From the IMG/VR virus record IMGVR_UViG_3300042305_000635, positions 1 to 21,861 of that record: DNA of 21,861 nucleotides; one strand, written 5' to 3'. The position numbers were made by a program, and so were the translations under genes. Each line of letters opens with the position of its first letter. Position 1 is the first letter of the stretch. Positions 17,156 to 21,861 of the stretch are shown in pieces. Origin of the DNA: a virus. Under the pieces are notes generated by a model. The model was not told the DNA's origin. It was given only the letters and a program-made list of their open reading frames with translations, and did no database searches.

Positions 17156-20114
17156 AGGTGGTGGAGTAGCGATTGAGATCGGCGCTGATACGCGCCGATT
17201 CTTCGCCGCCTTGAATGCCATGCAGGCGCGCATGAGGGCGCTGGGATCGACGATCAACTCAATCGGCGCTCGAATGACGGCAATGGGCGCTGCCGCTACT
17301 GCGCCGTTTGCTCTTGCCGCAAGGCAGTCTGCTGCGTTTCAGGACACGATGTCCGCTGTCGGTGCTGTCACTGATGCAACTGGGGCCGACTTCCAGGCTC
17401 TCAAAGACAAGGCGATGGCTCTCGGGGCATCGACAAGTTTCACGGCACAGCAAGTGGCAGAGGGCATGCAGGCTCTCGGCCAGGGTGGCTTCACTGTGCA
17501 GGAGACTCTTGGCGCAATTGACGGCACGCTTCTGCTCGCGCGTGCTGGAATGCTCGACCTTGGCGCGGCGACAGAAATCACGGTCGCCACGCTGCGATCA
17601 TTCAAGATGCCAGCCCAAGAGGCCGGGAAGGTAGCCGACATCCTGGCTATGGCTGCGAACTCGTCGAACGCCACGGTGCAGGGCCTTGGCGAAGCCCTCT
17701 CGACCATTGGCGGAATCGCGTCCACCGCCGGTGCCAGCCTCACGGAGGTCACCGCAGCCATCGGCCTGCTGGCTGATCGCGGCATGCAGGGCAGCGAGGC
17801 AGGCACTGCACTTCGTCGAGTGCTTATCGGCCTTGCCCAAGAGCAGAAGGCTCTGCGAAATATGGGCGTCGAGGTCAAAGACCCGAAGACCGGCAAACTC
17901 AAGCCTCTCAAGGTGATCCTGGCCGAACTGAAGACGGCTATGGCTGGCATGGACGATACGGACCGTATCGCCAAGTTGTCCAAGATCTTCGACGTATTCG
18001 GTGCGAATGCTGTTCTCCAGTTGATGAATGCCGGTGATTCTCTGGAGACGCTCGACCAGAAGTTGCAGAACAGCGGAGGATCTGCTGCTCGCGTTGCTAC
18101 GCAGATGGATGACAATCTTGGCGGCAGCATGCGAATGCTCTCGTCAGCAATCGAGTCCGTTGCACTGGCAGTCGGAGAGGCTCTGACGCCCGCGCTGCGA
18201 AGCATCATGGACTATATGTCGCAACTGGCGGCAGGAATTGCTGAAGCAGTCGCCAGGAACCAGGGCTTCATTGTAGCCATTGCTGGCTCTGCCGCTGCCG
18301 TCACTGCTGCCGGAACTGCATTCCTCGGCCTTGGAACGACGCTGCAAGTTGGAGCGTTCGCGCTAGGTGGATTCACCAAGACGCTCGGCCTAGTGATTGC
18401 CCCGGTGTCGATGCTCGTTGGAACTGCCAGCGGCATCACGTCTTCGTTTGCTCGTGTCGTTGGTGCAGTCGCAAGCATCACGACGCCGCTCATTACTGCT
18501 TCTGGAGCGATGGTGGCATTCGCTGCGAGATCGGTAGCAGCCGCCGCAAACTACATCGCATCACTCGTCGCCATGACTGCCGCCACGTTGACGAACATGG
18601 CTATCGTTGGAGCGTCATGGATCGGAGCGGGCATTGCGGCCACGGGGGCCTTCCTGGCTCACATCAAGGCCCTCATCACCTATTACACGGGCCAACTGGC
18701 CTTTATGACCGCCATCACGATTACGCGGCTAGGCCAGACGGCTGCTGCGTGGGCGTCTCAGGCAATCGCCGGAATGGCCGCTTGGCTTGGAGCCACCGTG
18801 GTGGCAGTGGCCGGATACCTTGGGCAACTCGCCCTGGCAGTAGGTGGCACAGTGGCTGCAGCCGCTTCTATGGCTGCTGCGTGGCTCGCCCCTGCTGCGC
18901 CCTTCCTGGCAGTGGCAGCAGCCGTATACGGGCTTGGGAAGGCCCTCCAGAGCGTCGGAGGAAGCGGTGGTTCCATAGCATCGTCGCTCACCTCGATGTT
19001 CCAGCCCATCAGTGCCGGGTTCCAGCAAGTGCTGGCAGATGCCACCATCGTTTTTTCAGACCTGTGGAATACGGCCACAACGACGTTCGCAGGCATCTCC
19101 GACGCGATCATGGCCGGTGATATGTCCCTGGCATTTGAGGTGCTGTGGGCGGGATTGCAGGCCGCATGGCTGCGCGGGCAGCAGGCAGTGATGGGGTACA
19201 TCGACGGCTTCGTTGAGTACCTCCAGAATCGCTGGGGCGATATGTCAACGAGCCTAGCCGTCCTCATAACGCAGGCCCTAGGTGCAGTCGAGAGGGCCTG
19301 GATATACACGACCGGTGCCATGTTTTCCGCGTGGGACTCGGCGGTCAGCGGCATCCTCAACGTCTGGGACACGGCAATCGGCGCGATTCAGAAAGCAATC
19401 GCGTATATCCGCTCGTTCTTTGACGAGACAATCGACTACGAAGCCATCGAGCGGCAGATCGACGAGGCCAACAAGGCTCGCAAGGAGGGCCGCGAATCTT
19501 CTGCGAGGCAACGCGCCGGGAAGCGTCAGGAGCAGATCGACCAGAGCGTAAAGAAAGAGGAGGACACGGTCCGCATTCTCGTTGAGGACAACGCAAGCAA
19601 TCAGAGAGACAGGGCGGAACGCACGGCACAGCGAGCAGGCGACAGGGAGTACGGTGTCCAGCAGGCAGATGCCAATCTTGGCAACGCCAGGGCAAGGGCC
19701 GAAGCAGCGCGCGAAGGGGCAGACCTCATCAAGCAGGCCGCTGAAGCCAGCAGCACAGAAGACCTTGCTGCCTACTATCAGCGGGCGAAGCAGTTGCTGG
19801 AGAAGGGCCTCATAACGCAGGAGCAATTCGACCGCATCGAGGCTGCCGTTGACGCCGGTGCGGAGAAACTCGATGACAAGCGAGTGCGCGACGCCAACAC
19901 GGCAGAGCGAGAGGCAGAGGCCAAGGCAGCGAATGAGGCTGCTGCTGGCGTTGCTGCCGAGACATCCAAGGCAGAGGTGGCTGGCACGTTTAGTGCGATG
20001 GCGGTTGGCGGCCTTTCGTACGGCTCCAATCTCGCAGAGAGAACCGCCAAGGCATGCGAAAAGATCGCTGAAAACACAAAGCCTGGGCGCAACGGGGCAG
20101 AGGTGCAGGCATGA
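17133..20114 (+). CDS. Tail tape measure protein (TP901 family core)
   Basis: This 993-residue protein starts at GTG 17133, 5 bases after AGGAGG (17122-17127). The tape measure fills the tail tube, sets tail length and is ejected with DNA. Residues about 60-370 match the TP901-type core: 'FQDTMSAVGAVTDATGADFQALKDKAMALGASTSFTAQQVAEGM', 'LLADRGMQGSEAGTALRRVL', 'IFDVFGANAVLQLM'. Residues about 378-620 are Ala/Gly-rich hydrophobic segments that could insert into a membrane during DNA entry. Residues about 770-960 are charged, coiled-coil-like helix (EANKARKEGRES, DRAERTAQRAGDREY). By the usual 1.5 angstrom per residue rule its length suggests a tail of roughly 150 nm (inference). No lysozyme or peptidase domain is evident. 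Confidence 0.93.
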   Translation: MAGAAAIRGGGVAIEIGADTRRFFAALNAMQARMRALGSTINSIGARMTAMGAAATAPFALAARQSAAFQDTMSAVGAVTDATGADFQALKDKAMALGASTSFTAQQVAEGMQALGQGGFTVQETLGAIDGTLLLARAGMLDLGAATEITVATLRSFKMPAQEAGKVADILAMAANSSNATVQGLGEALSTIGGIASTAGASLTEVTAAIGLLADRGMQGSEAGTALRRVLIGLAQEQKALRNMGVEVKDPKTGKLKPLKVILAELKTAMAGMDDTDRIAKLSKIFDVFGANAVLQLMNAGDSLETLDQKLQNSGGSAARVATQMDDNLGGSMRMLSSAIESVALAVGEALTPALRSIMDYMSQLAAGIAEAVARNQGFIVAIAGSAAAVTAAGTAFLGLGTTLQVGAFALGGFTKTLGLVIAPVSMLVGTASGITSSFARVVGAVASITTPLITASGAMVAFAARSVAAAANYIASLVAMTAATLTNMAIVGASWIGAGIAATGAFLAHIKALITYYTGQLAFMTAITITRLGQTAAAWASQAIAGMAAWLGATVVAVAGYLGQLALAVGGTVAAAASMAAAWLAPAAPFLAVAAAVYGLGKALQSVGGSGGSIASSLTSMFQPISAGFQQVLADATIVFSDLWNTATTTFAGISDAIMAGDMSLAFEVLWAGLQAAWLRGQQAVMGYIDGFVEYLQNRWGDMSTSLAVLITQALGAVERAWIYTTGAMFSAWDSAVSGILNVWDTAIGAIQKAIAYIRSFFDETIDYEAIERQIDEANKARKEGRESSARQRAGKRQEQIDQSVKKEEDTVRILVEDNASNQRDRAERTAQRAGDREYGVQQADANLGNARARAEAAREGADLIKQAAEASSTEDLAAYYQRAKQLLEKGLITQEQFDRIEAAVDAGAEKLDDKRVRDANTAEREAEAKAANEAAAGVAAETSKAEVAGTFSAMAVGGLSYGSNLAERTAKACEKIAENTKPGRNGAEVQA

Positions 20115-20950
20115 GTCAGTTGCAGTGGTTGGAGGATGCCGGTTCGCGTAGCGCAAAGATCACGCGGCTAGGCACGAAGGACAAGGCCACGCTTCAGGTC
20201 AAGTTCAAGTGCTTCGGCACGTTCAGCGACACAGAGGTTCACGACCAAGCGGCCATCTTCTTCAATGCAAATCGACTCTACACTGCCGCCGGGCATATCT
20301 TTCTCGTACAGACATATGAAATCGAACATCTAGGCGGTGACGCCTGGGAGGTGGTCGCACACTACGAGTCGATGGGGACTGACGGCGACGAGCCCGATCC
20401 GCTCAAGAGGTCGCGATCGTTCGACACAACTGGGCAAACCACCCACATGAACGCCGCCTACGCAGAGCGACGTTATGGGGAGAACGCGCCCGATATGAAG
20501 GGCGCAATCGGAGTGGATGCCGACAGTGTCAAGGGCGTCGATGTCATAACGCCCGCGCTGCAATGGCAGGAGCAGTACGATGTGCCGTCGCAGTTTGTCG
20601 GCGACTCCTACATCCGTGCCGTCGCAGACCTGACAGGCAAAGTCAACAGTGGAGCGTTTCGCGGATTTGATGCCGGGGAGGTGCTGTTCGCCGGATGCAG
20701 CGGCTCGCAGCAGTGGGACTCCGAAAAGGGCGATGGTCCGTGGAGCCTCGCGTACAAGTTTATCGCCTCGCCAAACGCAACCAACCTGTCAGTCGGCGGC
20801 ATCGGTGGCATCACCAAGAAGGGTCACGAGTACCTCTGGGTGCGGTACGAAGATGATGTGGCACAGAATACGCTGCTTCGCAAGCCCAAGGCCGTGTACG
20901 TCAACGAAGTGTATCGTTCCGGCGACTTTGGCTCTCTGGGGCTAGGGTGA
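20111..20950 (+). CDS. Distal tail-type structural protein, hypothetical
   Basis: This 279-residue protein starts at ATG 20111, sharing ATGA with the tape measure stop. The N-terminal third is a beta domain ('ITRLGTKDKATLQVKFKCFGTFSDTEVHD'). The middle contains 'FDTTGQTTHMNAAYAERRYGENAPD'. The C-terminal part has 'GFDAGEVLFAGCSGSQQWDSEKGDGPWSLAYKFIASPN' and 'KGHEYLWVRYEDDV'. The 'GEVLF.G..G.......W....F..S.N' pattern recurs, as I recall, in phage tail-tip proteins. The first gene after the tape measure normally encodes the distal tail protein, which supports that role. No enzymatic motif is seen. Family membership is not established. Confidence 0.78.
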   Translation: MSQLQWLEDAGSRSAKITRLGTKDKATLQVKFKCFGTFSDTEVHDQAAIFFNANRLYTAAGHIFLVQTYEIEHLGGDAWEVVAHYESMGTDGDEPDPLKRSRSFDTTGQTTHMNAAYAERRYGENAPDMKGAIGVDADSVKGVDVITPALQWQEQYDVPSQFVGDSYIRAVADLTGKVNSGAFRGFDAGEVLFAGCSGSQQWDSEKGDGPWSLAYKFIASPNATNLSVGGIGGITKKGHEYLWVRYEDDVAQNTLLRKPKAVYVNEVYRSGDFGSLGLG

Positions 20951-20953
20951 GCA

Positions 20954-21697
20954 ATGCGCGCAGATGGCCGCATAGAGCAAGGCGACTTGCTCCGCAATGC
21001 AATCTCGGCCAGGGCGTGGAATCGCGCCCAGGAAGCGGCCGACATAGTGCTAGGGACTCACCAGAAAGGCAGCGGCGTCGATTTCTGGGGAGCGCCCTAC
21101 ATTCGCGTCTATGCTCGCAACTCAAGCGGCGTCGATGTTCCGCGATGGGGAGTGCTTGAGATAGGCGGCGTTGAGGTTGACCCCGGAACCGGGCCGGGGA
21201 CTCCGGGGAAGGCGCAGTTTGAGGCCATGCCGGTGCTGGTTGGCAATAAGCCAACGTCGAGCGCCGATTCCAAAATCATGATTGCGGTTGAGCCAATCGC
21301 AAGCAACGCTGTTGGCCGCGTGGCCGTTGCAGGCGTCGTGCAGTGCAAGATTTCCGGCGGCGAAGGCTCCAACGTCAAGGCCAAGGCAGACGATGTCGAG
21401 GCGCTAGAGAAGTCGCCAGACGGCCCAGGTGTCATTCTCTGGAGCAATGACGAGTGGGCCTTGATCCGCTTTGGTGGAGGTGGAGGCGGTGGGCTGCGTG
21501 TTGGCACCGTTTCCTCATCTTGGATGAAGGGATCGACGCGCAGCATCGACGAATGCGACGAAGACTTTTCGCCGCTTGACGAGACTTTCGACGCGACCAA
21601 CTACTTTGCGGACGTGATCTTCACAAGCGGAACCCGCAAGGTTGCTTGCGGCAAGGTTGGGCAGAAGTGGATTCTGATCGCAGCGGAGTGCGCGTGA
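20954..21697 (+). CDS. Tail-associated hypothetical protein
   Basis: This 247-residue protein starts at ATG 20954; GGTGA, within the upstream stop region, is just before it. The N-terminus 'RNAISARAWNRAQEAADIVLG' is an amphipathic helix I recall from planctomycete phage-like proteins. A beta-rich domain follows ('YIRVYARNSSGVDVPRWGVLEIGGVEV', 'IMIAVEPIASNAVGRVAVAGVVQCKI', 'EWALIRFGGGGGGG'). After the six-Gly hinge comes a small C-terminal domain with 'DECDEDFSPLDETFDATNYF' and 'VACGKVGQKWILIAAECA'. The position suggests a tail-tip component. I cannot assign a function; it is probably structural. Confidence 0.75.
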   Translation: MRADGRIEQGDLLRNAISARAWNRAQEAADIVLGTHQKGSGVDFWGAPYIRVYARNSSGVDVPRWGVLEIGGVEVDPGTGPGTPGKAQFEAMPVLVGNKPTSSADSKIMIAVEPIASNAVGRVAVAGVVQCKISGGEGSNVKAKADDVEALEKSPDGPGVILWSNDEWALIRFGGGGGGGLRVGTVSSSWMKGSTRSIDECDEDFSPLDETFDATNYFADVIFTSGTRKVACGKVGQKWILIAAECA

Positions 21698-21861
21698 TGC
21701 TTGAGTTGCTGGCGACAATCGCATCGGACCCGCTCGGCCTGGTCGTGGGCGGCGTCTTCCTGCTCGCGGCCGGCATGTTCCCGGTTGGCTTGATGCTCGG
21801 CGGCAGTTGTTCGCCGTGCTGCGGGTGCAGTGCCTGCACGGAAGGCACGCTGCCGGAAACG
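21697..21861 (+). CDS. Cys-rich membrane-anchored protein, 3' truncated by window edge
   Basis: ATG 21697 overlaps the upstream stop (TGATG); the in-frame GTG 21694 is an alternative. The 55 visible residues contain one hydrophobic segment (about 14-37, LVVGGVFLLAAGMFPVGLML), then a Cys cluster in 'GGSCSPCCGCSACTEGTLPET', with Cys in a CxxCCxCxxC spacing. The frame is open at the window end. I recall this membrane helix plus CSPCC..C..C.EG.LP signature from planctomycete phage or prophage proteins, but no function is established. Its place after tail genes suggests a virion or host-surface-associated product. Confidence 0.7.
   Translation, partial: MLELLATIASDPLGLVVGGVFLLAAGMFPVGLMLGGSCSPCCGCSACTEGTLPET

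Noticed and set aside
1-21861. tRNA, rRNA, insertion sequence, integrase or attachment site
   Set aside because: No cloverleaf, rRNA-like segment, transposase or recombinase motifs, or flanking direct repeats were seen on either strand.

Overview
The window is one contiguous piece of a tailed double-stranded DNA phage or prophage with siphovirus-type morphology: long tape measure, frameshifted tail chaperones, and no sheath or contractile baseplate genes. Base composition is GC-rich throughout, by eye in the high fifties percent. Almost every gene reads rightward, and genes are packed with overlapping stop/start junctions and AGGAG-type ribosome binding sites. I infer a Planctomycetes-like host. 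The reasons are a short Cys-rich 'CSPCCGC' membrane protein at the right edge, a small 'YAAWL' protein beside the terminase, and a protease-capsid fusion, all of which I associate with planctomycete genomes. That assignment rests on recall and was not checked by search. No integrase, attachment site, tRNA, lysis gene or host gene is visible, so lytic phage versus prophage cannot be decided.

Region 1 (1-2877) is a replication/recombination operon. It holds a DUF1376-type replication protein cut by the left edge, a Cys-rich protein that may be a helicase-loader partner, a DUF3310 protein, an unrecognised 211-residue protein, a 53-residue protein, and a RusA-type Holliday junction resolvase with all its catalytic aspartates.

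Region 2 (2878-4949) is accessory in character. It holds a ParB-like/DUF4417 fusion with a promoter that predicts a leaderless mRNA, a very Lys/Ala-rich histone-like protein, and one minus-strand gene with a C39-like Cys-His-Asp triad. That minus-strand gene has its own extended -10 promoter, and a GC-rich hairpin sits where it converges with the histone-like gene.

Region 3 (4949-12391) is the packaging and head module. The order is a small DNA-binding-like protein (small-terminase candidate), TerL, a gpW-position connector, a lambda-type portal with an extra C-terminal domain, a 23-residue acidic ORF, a fused prohead protease/major capsid gene with a strong internal start, a DUF2190-type decoration protein and a head-completion candidate. 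The shared module at the C-terminus of the small protein and the N-terminus of TerL suggests a duplication.

Region 4 (12395-14278) holds four small proteins with fibre-like or beta-solenoid-like features, placed unusually between the head and tail modules. Region 5 (14294-21861) is the tail module: terminator and completion candidates, three tandem tail-tube-like paralogues, and a gpG/gpGT pair. A near-textbook -1 frameshift cassette (AGGAGG, 10 nt, TTTTTTC, stem-loop) links that pair. It continues with a 993-residue tape measure, two distal-tail-type proteins and the start of the Cys-rich membrane protein.

The least-described items are the ParB-DUF4417 fusion, the predicted leaderless promoters, the internally initiated capsid gene, the three tube paralogues, and the histone-like/C39-like cargo pair. 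No stretch over about 150 bases lacks a gene.
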